Positions 1 through 5,814 of a DNA stretch of 7,034 bases are shown piece by piece. The position numbers and the translations under genes are program-made. Location: positions 1 through 7,034 of the forward strand of contig URVR01000090.1 in the NCBI GenBank assembly GCA_900551355.1, in the 5' to 3' direction. The DNA is from an uncultured Eubacteriales bacterium (GTDB taxonomy: Bacteria > Bacillota > Clostridia > Oscillospirales > Oscillospiraceae). The notes under the pieces were generated by a model that ran no database searches, was not told the origin of the DNA, and saw only the letters and a program-made list of their open reading frames with translations. Each line of letters starts with the position of its first letter. Within the stretch, counting starts at the first letter, position 1.

Positions 1-46
1 TACACTTATGCGATCGTCGGCAGCGTCAGATGTGTATAAGAGACAG
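1..46 (+). other. Nextera i5 adapter with Tn5 mosaic end (library artefact)
   Basis: Bases 14-27 are the Nextera Read 1 sequence TCGTCGGCAGCGTC, and 28-46 are the 19-bp Tn5 mosaic end AGATGTGTATAAGAGACAG. Bases 1-5 (TACAC) match the end of the P5 oligo, leaving TTATGCGA (6-13) in the i5 index position; from memory this equals index S522. This is synthetic sequence, not genome. Open frames that run into it (the C-terminal LSLIHI of the gcvT frame, for example) are spurious there. Confidence 0.98.
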
Positions 47-1270
47 GTACAGCAGGGGGCGGGCAAAGGGAGGCGCGCCCACGCTCATGTGGCGGGCGGG
101 GATGGCGGCCTTCAGCCGCTTGCCCCGGACGTCCACCTCCACGGTGTCGTCCTCCAGAATGTCGCTGTTGATGTAGCACAGGCCGATGGCCCGCTTGCCG
201 CTGGCCTCCAGGATCACGGTGGACAGTCCCTCGCCCTCGGTCTTGAAATAGGGCACCATGGTGCCGCTGGTGACCCAGCCCACCAGCCTGCCGCCCTGAT
301 AGATCTCCATGCCCGCCCGCATGACGCCGCGGTCCAGCAGGGCGATGGGCGCGATCTTCCGGGGCAGGCCGGACATATCGCCGAAGTCCCGGTCCATATA
401 CTTCATGAAGTACCCGTGCTGCTTTTCCAGCGCCGCACGGCCGATGTAGTCCCCCTTCTGCGGGGAGAAGCTGACGGCGAACTTGGCCAGCGGCACGGCA
501 AAAATGGGGATCTCGCTGCCGTCGGGGGCGGTGCCCATCTCATGGCCGTACAGCGGCATGGACGCCTCCATGCGCAGGGTGTCCCGCGCGCCCAGACCGG
601 CGGGGCGCGCCCCCATCTCCACCAGACGGTTCCACAGCCACGCCGCGTCGCCGCTGCGGACGTACACCTCATAGCCCAGCGGCTCGCCGGTGTAGCCGGT
701 CTTGGCCACACGGGCCTCATGCCCCTCCAGCGACACAATGCCCAGCGCGTTCTTCATAGGCTCCGTCATCTGCGCGCCGCCGTTGAGGGCGGTGAGCATC
801 TCCTTGCTCTTGGGGCCCTGCACGGCGATGGCCGCCCATTCCCCGGTGATGTCGGTGATGGTGCAGTCGAAGCCCGCCAGCGCCTTTCGCAGATGGGACA
901 GGTCCTTCTCCGTGTTGGCAGCGTTCACCACCAGCAGATAGTTGTCCTCCTCAAACATGTACAGGTACGCGTCGTCCACGGCGCCGCCGTTCTCATTGGG
1001 GATGATGCAGTACTGCGCCAGCCCCACGTCCAGCGCCGCCACGTTGCTGGTCAGCACATGCTGCAAAAACGCCCTGCGCTCCGGGCCCTGGATCAGCAGG
1101 CGGCCCATGTGGGACACATCGAACAGGCTGCACACCTGCCGGGTGTACAGGTGCTCGGCGATGATGCCGCCGGGGTACTGGATGGGCATTTCCCAGCCGC
1201 CGAAGTCCACCATTTCGGCGCCGGCGGCCACATGGATGTCATACAGCTGTGTACGCTTCAGTTCGCTCAT
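47..1270 (-). CDS. gcvT: Glycine cleavage system T-protein (aminomethyltransferase), C-terminus cut off
   Basis: GcvT takes the aminomethyl group held on lipoyl-GcvH, releases ammonia and passes the one-carbon unit to tetrahydrofolate, in the cytoplasm. 408 codons are visible without a stop. The N-terminal signature is clear: MVDFGGWEMPIQY at about residues 20-32, FDVSHMG at 50-56, and GG-x-V-DD at 95-100 holding the conserved Asp of the folate/aminomethyl site. GYTGEPLGYEVY at about 191-202 is the usual folate-pocket motif with one extra residue. The ATG at 1270 is chosen because AAGGAGG lies 8 bases upstream; the frame stays open to 1513, but only across the riboswitch. Usual length is about 360-375 residues, so this is a long variant, with an extra segment around HGYFMKYMDRDFGDM. 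The tail APPFARPLLY suggests few residues are missing. The other gcv genes would lie beyond the cut. Expression is likely induced by glycine through the leader riboswitch. Confidence 0.96.
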
Positions 1271-1278
1271 ACGTCTTT

Positions 1279-1285
1279 CCTCCTT
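1279..1285 (-). promoter_or_regulatory. Ribosome binding site that fixes the gcvT start
   Basis: On the minus strand AAGGAGG sits 8 bases before the ATG at 1270. It is a near-perfect anti-SD match and rules out upstream in-frame starts in the leader. Confidence 0.9.
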
Positions 1286-1311
1286 GAAGACATTCCTCAT
1301 TTTTGGGCAGC

Positions 1312-1350
1312 AAAAAAGGACACAAAGCCGCTCTTTGCGGTTTTGTGCCC
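1312..1350 (-). terminator. Intrinsic terminator of the glycine riboswitch (expression platform)
   Basis: Minus-strand hairpin with arms GGGCACAAAACCGC (1350-1337) and GCGGCTTTGTGTCC (1331-1318). Thirteen of 14 positions pair, counting one G-U, with one A/C mismatch and a 5-base loop. Six T residues follow at 1317-1312. It stands between the second aptamer and the gcvT ribosome site, so it acts as a premature terminator. Its 5' arm starts inside the closing helix of aptamer 2, so the two structures should compete. That fits a switch that turns ON with glycine, as in the well-known Bacillus gcvT leader. Confidence 0.9.
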
Positions 1351-1508
1351 CCGTTTCGTTACCTGAGAGATTCCCTCCGCGCGGGAGGTTGCACCTTCGG
1401 TGGCCGGTCGTTGCCGTCCGGTCTTTTCGGAGTATCGTCCGGAACCGGCCCTTTTGCCTGAGAGCTTCTGCATTCCCCTTCGGCGCCGCCTGCGCGGTCT
1501 CTCCCGAT
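1347..1508 (-). ncRNA. Tandem glycine riboswitch (two aptamers) in the gcvT leader
   Basis: On the minus strand aptamer 1 covers about 1508-1434. It has GGGAGAGACC, then GCCGAAGGGG, then CTCTCAGGCAAAAG, closed by AUCG (1508-1505) with CGAU (1437-1434). Aptamer 2 covers about 1433-1347. It has CACCGAAGGTGCAA, then TCTCTCAGGTAACGAAACG, closed by CUCCG (1432-1428) with CGGGG (1353-1349). The CCGAAGG and CUCUCAGG blocks are the hallmark conserved cores of glycine aptamers, and two copies separated by almost no linker is the standard cooperative arrangement. Placement upstream of gcvT with a terminator after it confirms the call. Exact ends are my estimate. Confidence 0.95.
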
Positions 1509-1563
1509 CCCATCGTCCGATCGTTATGCGCTTGTCACGTTGGCAGTATATGCCTGTGTCTTG

Positions 1564-1593
1564 AGTTTATCACCCTCCGGCATCGTTTGTCAA
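1564..1593 (-). promoter_or_regulatory. Likely sigma-A promoter of gcvT
   Basis: On the minus strand a perfect -35 box TTGACA (1593-1588) is followed after 18 bases by TAAACT (1569-1564, 4 of 6 matches to TATAAT). Transcription would begin near 1557, giving a leader of about 290 bases that includes the whole riboswitch. Confidence 0.65.
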
Positions 1594-1669
1594 GAAACAT
1601 TTTCCTCTGTAGAAACGTTCTCACCGCCGAAAATTTTACACATTCACGCTGGCAATCTCCCGCCCGCGA

Positions 1670-1678
1670 TGGTACAAT
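1670..1678 (+). promoter_or_regulatory. Extended -10 promoter of the HAD-IIA phosphatase gene
   Basis: TGG followed by TACAAT (1673-1678) is an extended -10 element with 5 of 6 core matches. The -35 region is weak (TGGCAA at 1650-1655, 17 bases upstream), as is usual for extended -10 promoters. The start would be near 1685, about 28 bases before the ATG. A ribosome site AAAAGG (1697-1702) precedes the start codon with a rather long 11-base gap. Confidence 0.5.
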
Positions 1679-1713
1679 ACCCGTAAACCGATACAGAAAA
1701 GGAATGGCGGCAT

Positions 1714-2523
1714 ATGGATACCAACACCTCTCTTGACTTCAACGCGAAAAAGGGCTTCATCTGCGATATGGACGGCGTCATCTACCACGGGAACCGCATC
1801 CTCCCCGGCGTGGCGGAGTTCATCCAGTGGCTCCACGACGAGGATAAGGAGTACCTCTTCCTCACCAACAACAGCGGCTACACCCCCCGCGAGCTGAACC
1901 AGAAGCTGGCCCGCATGGGGCTGGACGTGCCGGAGGAGCATTTCTATACCAGCGCCCTGGCCACCGCCGCCTTCCTGCGGGAGCAGGCCCCGGGCTGCTC
2001 CGTGTTCGCCATCGGCGAAGCGGGGCTGCTCAACGCCCTCTACGATGCCGGCATCACCATGAACGACGTGAACCCCGACTATGTGGTGGTGGGCGAGGGC
2101 CGCAGCTACTCGCTGGACACCCTCACCAAGGCCACGAATCTGGTGCTGCAGGGCGCAAAGCTCATCGGCGCCAACTCCGATGTCTCCGGCCCCATCGAAA
2201 ACGGCATCGCCCCGGCCTGCCGCGCCCTCATCGCCCCCATCGAGATGGCCACCGGCAAGCAGGCCTACTTCTGCGGCAAGCCCAACCCCCTGATGATGCG
2301 CACCGGCCTGCGCCTGCTGGGCTGCCATTCGGAGGACGCCGTGATCGTGGGCGACCGCATGGACACCGACGTCATCTCCGGCATGGAGAGCGGCATGTCC
2401 ACGGTGCTGGTGCTCTCCGGCGTCTCCACCCGCGACACGCTGAAGACCTACGCCTACCGCCCCAGCATCGTGCTGGACGGCGTAGGCAACATCCCCGCCC
2501 TGGCCCGGGGCGAAAAGCGCTGA
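1714..2523 (+). CDS. HAD-IIA family (NagD-like) phosphatase
   Basis: This is a complete 269-residue protein, the normal size for HAD subfamily IIA. All four HAD motifs are visible. Motif I is DMDGVIYHG, with nucleophile Asp18 and acid/base Asp20. Motif II is LTNNSG, with Thr51. Motif III is CGKPNP, with Lys189. Motif IV is VGDRMDTD, with Asp214 and Asp219 for Mg2+. The stretch between motifs II and III, roughly residues 80-175, would be the C2-type cap that selects the substrate. Family members (NagD, AraL, 4-nitrophenylphosphatase-like proteins) are cytoplasmic Mg2+-dependent phosphatases acting on nucleoside or sugar phosphates and related metabolites; the substrate cannot be read from the sequence. 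There is no signal peptide. The gene stands alone, divergent from gcvT and closed by its own terminator, so a functional tie to glycine cleavage is not implied. Confidence 0.93.
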   Translation: MDTNTSLDFNAKKGFICDMDGVIYHGNRILPGVAEFIQWLHDEDKEYLFLTNNSGYTPRELNQKLARMGLDVPEEHFYTSALATAAFLREQAPGCSVFAIGEAGLLNALYDAGITMNDVNPDYVVVGEGRSYSLDTLTKATNLVLQGAKLIGANSDVSGPIENGIAPACRALIAPIEMATGKQAYFCGKPNPLMMRTGLRLLGCHSEDAVIVGDRMDTDVISGMESGMSTVLVLSGVSTRDTLKTYAYRPSIVLDGVGNIPALARGEKR

Positions 2524-2535
2524 CCCCAACAGATG

Positions 2536-2575
2536 AAAAAGGCCCGCCTTCCTCCCGGAAGGCGGGGCCTTTTTT
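2536..2575. terminator. Bidirectional intrinsic terminator between convergent genes
   Basis: GGCCCGCCTTCC (2541-2552), a TCCC loop, then GGAAGGCGGGGCC (2557-2569) form a 12-bp GC-rich stem with one bulged G. T6 (2570-2575) follows on the plus strand and A5 (2536-2540) precedes, so it can end transcription of the phosphatase gene from the left and of the surface-protein gene from the right. The surface-protein stop codon is only a few bases away. Confidence 0.9.
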
Positions 2576-2578
2576 CGT

Positions 2579-4435
2579 TTATTTCTTCTTCCGCCGCAGC
2601 CATGCGCAGCCGGTCAGGCTCAGCAGCGCCGTCATGCCGTACAGTGCGATGCCCGCGTCCCCGGTGCCGGGCGCCTTCACAGGCTCCCCGCGGTCCGGCC
2701 GTCCCATGGCCGGGATGACCGTGTCCGCCCTGGTGATCTCCTTGGCCGCCTTGGCGTCAGCAAAGTACTTGCCGCAGTCCCTGCACTGCCAGTATTCGAT
2801 GTTGCCCTCGGCGTAGAAGCCCGCCCCCTTGGCCGCCGTGTGCTGCAGCTCGTGGTTGCCGGCGTCCTTATCGCCGTAGGCATGCCCGCACACGCGGCAC
2901 ACCGCCGCGCTGACGCAGGTAGCCGTGCCGCCGGTATGGCCCGCGGCCTTGATGACCGTGCCGCTCTGCAGCTTCGCGCCGCAGCCCTTGCAGCAGGTAT
3001 CGCCGGTGTAGCCGTCCTCGGTGCAGGACGCCTTCCTGGCGTTCTTCACCTCCGTGCCGCCCACATGGTTCCCGGCATCCTTATCGCCGTAGGCATGCCC
3101 GCACAGGGTGCATACCGCCTTTTCGGTACAGGTGGCCGTTCCGCCCTCGTGCGCAGCGGACAGCTTCTGCCACACCAGCACCGGCAGCCGCATGCCGCCG
3201 TCGGACAGCCGCTTGCTGACACATTCGGTATCCCACGGGTGCTCGCCGCGTCCCGCGACCAGCGCCGTCAGCACCGTGCCGTCGGCAAACGCCCCGGCGG
3301 TCTGACCCGCCGCACCCAGGAAGAAGCACTCGTTCACCGCCGCGTTGTTGGCGATCTCCGCGCCGCCCGTGACCGTGCCCACGTTGTAGGAATAGGACAC
3401 CGTGCCGCCATTGCCCGCGATGCCGCCTGCGTTCTGGCCGCTGGCCGTGACCGCGCCCACGTTGTAGCAGTCGGACACCGTGCCCGTCGAGCCGCCGGTG
3501 ATGCCGCCCACGCTGTCGATGCCCGTGACCGTACCGGCGTTGCAGCAGGCCGTCACGCTGCCCGCGTTATAGCCCACGATGCCGCCGGCATATCGGATGA
3601 CGGATTCCGGATCGCTGACATAGGGATAGGTGCTTTGGCCGCTGACAACGATGCACTCATTCCGGCAGTTCAGGATCTTCGTCGTGTCATCGGCGTACCC
3701 CGCGATGCCGCCCACATAGAACCGTCCGTCCACATAGCCCGTCACCGTCAGGTTTTTCACCGTGGCCCCGCTCAGCTTACCGAACAGGCCGGCATGATTT
3801 GACTCACTATAGCTTTCGCCATTATAATAGCTTCTCTTCGAAACACACAGCCCCCGGATGGTGTAGCCGCCGCCGTCAAAGGTGCCGGTGTAGGGCTGCG
3901 TCTCGCTGCCGATGGGATTCATCCTACTGACCGTCTCCCCGGCAGCCGGTGTGTAACGGCCATCCGCGTCAAACGTACCGCTGTTGATGACGATGTCGCT
4001 GGTCAGCACGGCGCACAGGTCAGTCCTGCCGAACCGGTTCACCTGCACCCTGAACAGTGCCAGCTCCTCCTCGCTGCCGATCCGGCAGGGATCCTGCTCC
4101 GTGCCGCTGCCCGCCGTGTAGCGGGCCACCGCCGTCCTGTTATCGTTGATTGGGAGACCCTCATCGATCATCTCGCCGTCGTGCTTACCGCCCTCATAGA
4201 ACCAGCTCAGGAAGGTACGCCCCTCCTTCTCCGGGCCCTGCGGCATCACGGGGAAAAAGTCCTTGCCCAGCACCTGCCAGGCGTACGCCTCTCCGTCCGC
4301 CTGATACGTCAGAACATACTGCTTTTGCCAGTTATAGCGCCGTGTCTTTTCCCAGCCGCTGTACGCCTCACCGATGATCGTTCCGTAGATGACCCGTATC
4401 GTCTGGTCAAAGCTGCCGCCGCTGACGAGCCTGTC
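2579..4435 (-). CDS. GLUG-repeat cell-surface protein with sortase-like tail; 5' end missing
   Basis: The frame is open from 4675, but only about the last 615 residues look like protein. The part upstream of about 4435 is antisense to another gene and its ATG lies inside a terminator hairpin, so signal peptide and true start are lost. Counting from 4675, residues 119-188 resemble an InlB/Flg_new repeat (EGRTFLSWFYEGG). GSGTEQDP at 190-196 and FDGGGYTIRGL at 266-276 open a beta-helix region. GLUG-like repeats (GGIAGY, GGIVGYN, GGITGG, GGIAGN) span 322-422. Cys-rich units at 512-537, 551-580 and 582-608, plus CRDC at 631-634, carry CxxC pairs and GH/NH ends, as in many clostridial surface proteins. 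The C-terminus PGTGD-hydrophobic-RRKKK (669-698) resembles an LPxTG-type wall-anchor signal lacking the canonical motif. It is likely exported and wall- or membrane-anchored; adhesion is only a guess. Confidence 0.8.
   Translation of the reverse strand, partial: DRLVSGGSFDQTIRVIYGTIIGEAYSGWEKTRRYNWQKQYVLTYQADGEAYAWQVLGKDFFPVMPQGPEKEGRTFLSWFYEGGKHDGEMIDEGLPINDNRTAVARYTAGSGTEQDPCRIGSEEELALFRVQVNRFGRTDLCAVLTSDIVINSGTFDADGRYTPAAGETVSRMNPIGSETQPYTGTFDGGGYTIRGLCVSKRSYYNGESYSESNHAGLFGKLSGATVKNLTVTGYVDGRFYVGGIAGYADDTTKILNCRNECIVVSGQSTYPYVSDPESVIRYAGGIVGYNAGSVTACCNAGTVTGIDSVGGITGGSTGTVSDCYNVGAVTASGQNAGGIAGNGGTVSYSYNVGTVTGGAEIANNAAVNECFFLGAAGQTAGAFADGTVLTALVAGRGEHPWDTECVSKRLSDGGMRLPVLVWQKLSAAHEGGTATCTEKAVCTLCGHAYGDKDAGNHVGGTEVKNARKASCTEDGYTGDTCCKGCGAKLQSGTVIKAAGHTGGTATCVSAAVCRVCGHAYGDKDAGNHELQHTAAKGAGFYAEGNIEYWQCRDCGKYFADAKAAKEITRADTVIPAMGRPDRGEPVKAPGTGDAGIALYGMTALLSLTGCAWLRRKKK
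2852..3146 (-). repeat. Two direct copies of a Cys-rich repeat unit within the surface-protein gene
   Basis: Units at about 2852-2933 and 3065-3146 lie 213 bases (71 codons) apart and encode the same CxxCGHAYGDKDAGNH element. A 28-base core (2865-2892 and 3078-3105) is identical between them, while the flanks have diverged. This suggests recent duplication or gene conversion and a site prone to slippage. Confidence 0.85.
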
Positions 4436-4564
4436 CGTCAGGCCGGCTACTACCTGCCCATGATCTTCGGCGCTATCGGCACCTGGGCCGCCTCCAAGGC
4501 CGGCCTGCTGGAGCTGGACTACGAGGAGCGCAAGGCTCATCGTTCCGCCCACGCCGCCGCGTAA
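4436..4564 (+). pseudogene. 3' fragment of an unidentified membrane-protein gene
   Basis: The last 42 codons and the TAA stop (4562-4564) of a plus-strand gene are visible. They read RQAGYYLPMIFGAIGTW, then AASKAGLLELDYEERK, and end in HAAA. One hydrophobic helix with aromatic edges followed by a charged cytoplasmic-type tail looks like the last transmembrane segment of a transporter, but I cannot name the family. Codons end almost always in G or C, as in the neighbouring true genes, and a strong terminator lies downstream at 4646-4683, so this strand is the real coding one here. Upstream of about 4425-4441 the plus frame turns to nonsense while the opposite strand becomes convincing coding sequence. 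The piece is therefore a fragment joined to foreign sequence, by rearrangement or by chimera formation. Confidence 0.65.
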
Positions 4565-4645
4565 CGAAGCATATCCCCAAACTTTTTCCCCCTCTTTTCC
4601 CCCATTCTTTATCCAAGCCTTTTCTCTTTCAAACTTTTCTTTCCC
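4565..4645. other. Pyrimidine-rich non-coding spacer
   Basis: Between the stop of the membrane-protein fragment and the terminator lies an AT/pyrimidine-rich stretch of about 80 bases made of repeated C and T runs on the plus strand. No start with a ribosome site and no plausible gene is seen. Its base composition differs sharply from the GC-rich genes on either side. Confidence 0.6.
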
Positions 4646-4683
4646 AAAAAAGGATGACACGCTTTCGCGTGTCATCCTTTTTT
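4646..4683. terminator. Perfect bidirectional intrinsic terminator
   Basis: GGATGACACGC (4652-4662), loop TTTC, then GCGTGTCATCC (4667-4677) make a perfect 11-bp stem. A6 lies before it and T6 after it, so it works in both directions. It closes the plus-strand membrane-protein fragment and the minus-strand DeoR-family gene, which ends at 4713. This shows that these two were natural convergent neighbours. Confidence 0.95.
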
Positions 4684-4712
4684 ATTTATATATGTGCGCC
4701 CGGCTCCGCGTA

Positions 4713-5501
4713 TCAGAGCATCGGCTCATTGGCGCAGTCCACCCGCACCCCTGCGGCGCGCAGCTCGTCGATCTGGCGGGAGTTGGCCTCCGTGCGGACC
4801 GTGATGAGGGCGTAGACATCCTGGAAGCTGCACAGCTTGGACAGGCCGCGCACCTTGAATTTATTGGAGTCGATGAGAAAAATGCTCTGGCTGGCGCGGG
4901 ACATCATCTTCCGTTTGATGGCCATCTGAAAGAAGGATGAGACAGATGGTCCCTCGTTGCCGAAGACGCCGTTGGCTCCCATGAAGGCCTTGTCGGCGAT
5001 GATGGAATCGAAATAGGACTCCGCCTCGTGGCCGATCATGGAGAGGGAATCCTCGTCAATGGAGCCGCCGCAGATAATATTATAGGTGCCCGGGCAGAAG
5101 GACGCCACCGGAATACAGTTGGAGATCACGGAGATGTGGCGCTCGTCCTTGCTCCGCGCCAGCAGCTCCGCCAGCGCGCAGGTGGATGTGCCGGAGTCAA
5201 GAATAATCGAGGAATCCTCCGGCGACAGGTACTCCAGCGCGCGCTGGGCGATGAGCTTCTTCTCCTCCCAGTTCAGCGCCAGCCGGATATTGAAGGAGGA
5301 TCGGTCCTTCTTGGCCTGATTGTTCAGGCAGGTATAGCCGTGTTTGCGGATCACGATCCCCTTTGCGGCCAGCAGCGTCAGCTCACGCCGGATCGTGGCA
5401 GGTGTGACGGAAAAATGCTCCGCCAGGTCGTTGACCGAAAGCTGTTCCTTTTCGTTCAGAATACTGACGATCTCCTGCTGCCTTGTTGTCAGAATATCCA
5501 C
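4713..5501 (-). CDS. DeoR/GlpR-family transcriptional regulator
   Basis: This is a complete 262-residue protein of typical family length. Residues 6-60 form the DeoR winged helix-turn-helix (RQQEIVSILNEKEQLSV, then VTPATIRRELTLL, ending in the wing GIVIRKHG). The C-terminal DeoRC sensor domain carries the usual signatures: ILDSGTSTCALAELL, ISNCIPVA, GGSIDEDSLSMIGHEA and DKAFMGANGV. These domains normally bind a phosphorylated sugar or related metabolite, and most members are repressors released by that ligand. The start is GTG at 5501, supported by AGGGAGG (5513-5507) 5 bases upstream and a promoter before that. The gene diverges from the hydroxyacid dehydrogenase gene, the usual layout for a local regulator of its neighbour; the effector is unknown. 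Confidence 0.94.
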   Translation of the reverse strand: MDILTTRQQEIVSILNEKEQLSVNDLAEHFSVTPATIRRELTLLAAKGIVIRKHGYTCLNNQAKKDRSSFNIRLALNWEEKKLIAQRALEYLSPEDSSIILDSGTSTCALAELLARSKDERHISVISNCIPVASFCPGTYNIICGGSIDEDSLSMIGHEAESYFDSIIADKAFMGANGVFGNEGPSVSSFFQMAIKRKMMSRASQSIFLIDSNKFKVRGLSKLCSFQDVYALITVRTEANSRQIDELRAAGVRVDCANEPML

Positions 5502-5506
5502 AGGCG

Positions 5507-5513
5507 CCTCCCT
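5507..5513 (-). promoter_or_regulatory. Ribosome binding site supporting a GTG start for the DeoR-family gene
   Basis: AGGGAGG on the minus strand precedes the codon GTG (5501-5499) by 5 bases. No ATG in frame is better placed at the start of the helix-turn-helix domain, so the regulator begins with GTG. Confidence 0.8.
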
Positions 5514-5535
5514 ATAATTTGTTCGTTTCTTGCTT

Positions 5536-5563
5536 ATTATAACGCATTTTGAAAATAATGCAA
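5536..5563 (-). promoter_or_regulatory. Likely promoter of the DeoR-family gene
   Basis: The minus strand has a perfect -10 box TATAAT (5541-5536) and a partial -35 box TTGCAT (5563-5558), 16 bases apart. Transcription would begin near 5529, giving a leader of about 28 bases. The spacer contains ATGCGTT (5547-5541), a motif repeated elsewhere in this control region. Confidence 0.7.
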
Positions 5564-5765
5564 CCAGAAGAATCGCATTTATGCGTTTCTTTTTATTGTG
5601 CAGCGATCAATTCCCTGTAAAATTTCTCCGAATATTAGCAAACGCACGGCACCTTCGGAGTTTGTAACAAACGGATCGCCAGAAACGGAAGTCATTTTTT
5701 TCGTTATTTGCGTGTCTTTTGTTTGCTTCGCAGAAAAAATAATGCATATTGACGTTTATCGCAAA
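5541..5765. promoter_or_regulatory. Candidate operator region with repeated AACGCA/TCGCAA elements
   Basis: The 313-base divergent spacer (5502-5814) holds no convincing gene but several related short elements. They are AACGCAT at 5541-5547, the inverted pair CGCAT-TT-ATGCG at 5574-5585, AAACGCA at 5640-5646, TTTGCGT (reverse of ACGCAAA) at 5707-5713 and TCGCAAA at 5759-5765. The first and last lie in the -10/-35 spacers of the two divergent promoters, where a repressor would block RNA polymerase. DeoR-family proteins commonly bind several repeated sites. Assigning these to the adjacent regulator is inference. Confidence 0.45.
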
Positions 5766-5776
5766 TCAAATATAAC
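5749..5776 (+). promoter_or_regulatory. Likely sigma-A promoter of the dehydrogenase-transporter operon
   Basis: TTGACG (5749-5754, 5 of 6) and TATAAC (5771-5776, 5 of 6) are separated by 16 bases. Transcription would begin near 5783, just before the ribosome site. This makes the upstream in-frame GTG at 5782 unusable and favours the ATG at 5815. Confidence 0.75.
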
Positions 5777-5814
5777 ACATAGTGAACACAAAAGGTGAAA
5801 CGGGGGTCGTTCAA

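Noticed and set aside
8..1366. Long plus-strand open frame opposite gcvT
   Set aside because: It is antisense to an unmistakable gcvT, begins in adapter sequence, and its low-complexity HA/G/R-rich translation is typical of a GC-rich shadow frame.
1271..1513. N-terminal extension of GcvT to 1513
   Set aside because: The frame runs through both glycine aptamers and the terminator; the strong ribosome site at 1279-1285 and family alignment place the start at 1270.
1636..2529. Minus-strand open frame opposite the HAD phosphatase
   Set aside because: The plus strand has all four HAD motifs, a ribosome site and a terminator, whereas the minus translation is a compositional shadow rich in A, G, V and H.
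3300..3720. Regularly spaced similar segments as a CRISPR-like or tandem DNA array
   Set aside because: They are degenerate codons for GLUG-type protein repeats (GGIxGxx...NxGxVT) in one open frame, without identical repeats and unique spacers.
4436..4675. First 80 residues of the minus-strand surface-protein frame as a real N-terminus
   Set aside because: The ATG sits inside a terminator hairpin without a ribosome site, there is no signal peptide, and the opposite strand codes a plausible membrane-protein tail.
5598..5798. 66-residue plus-strand open frame in the divergent control region
   Set aside because: It has no good ribosome site, overlaps the dehydrogenase promoter and its transcription start, and resembles no family I recognise.
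5782..5814. GTG start at 5782 for the dehydrogenase
   Set aside because: It coincides with the predicted transcription start, and the first 11 residues precede the normal family N-terminus MKKKILVTARSF.
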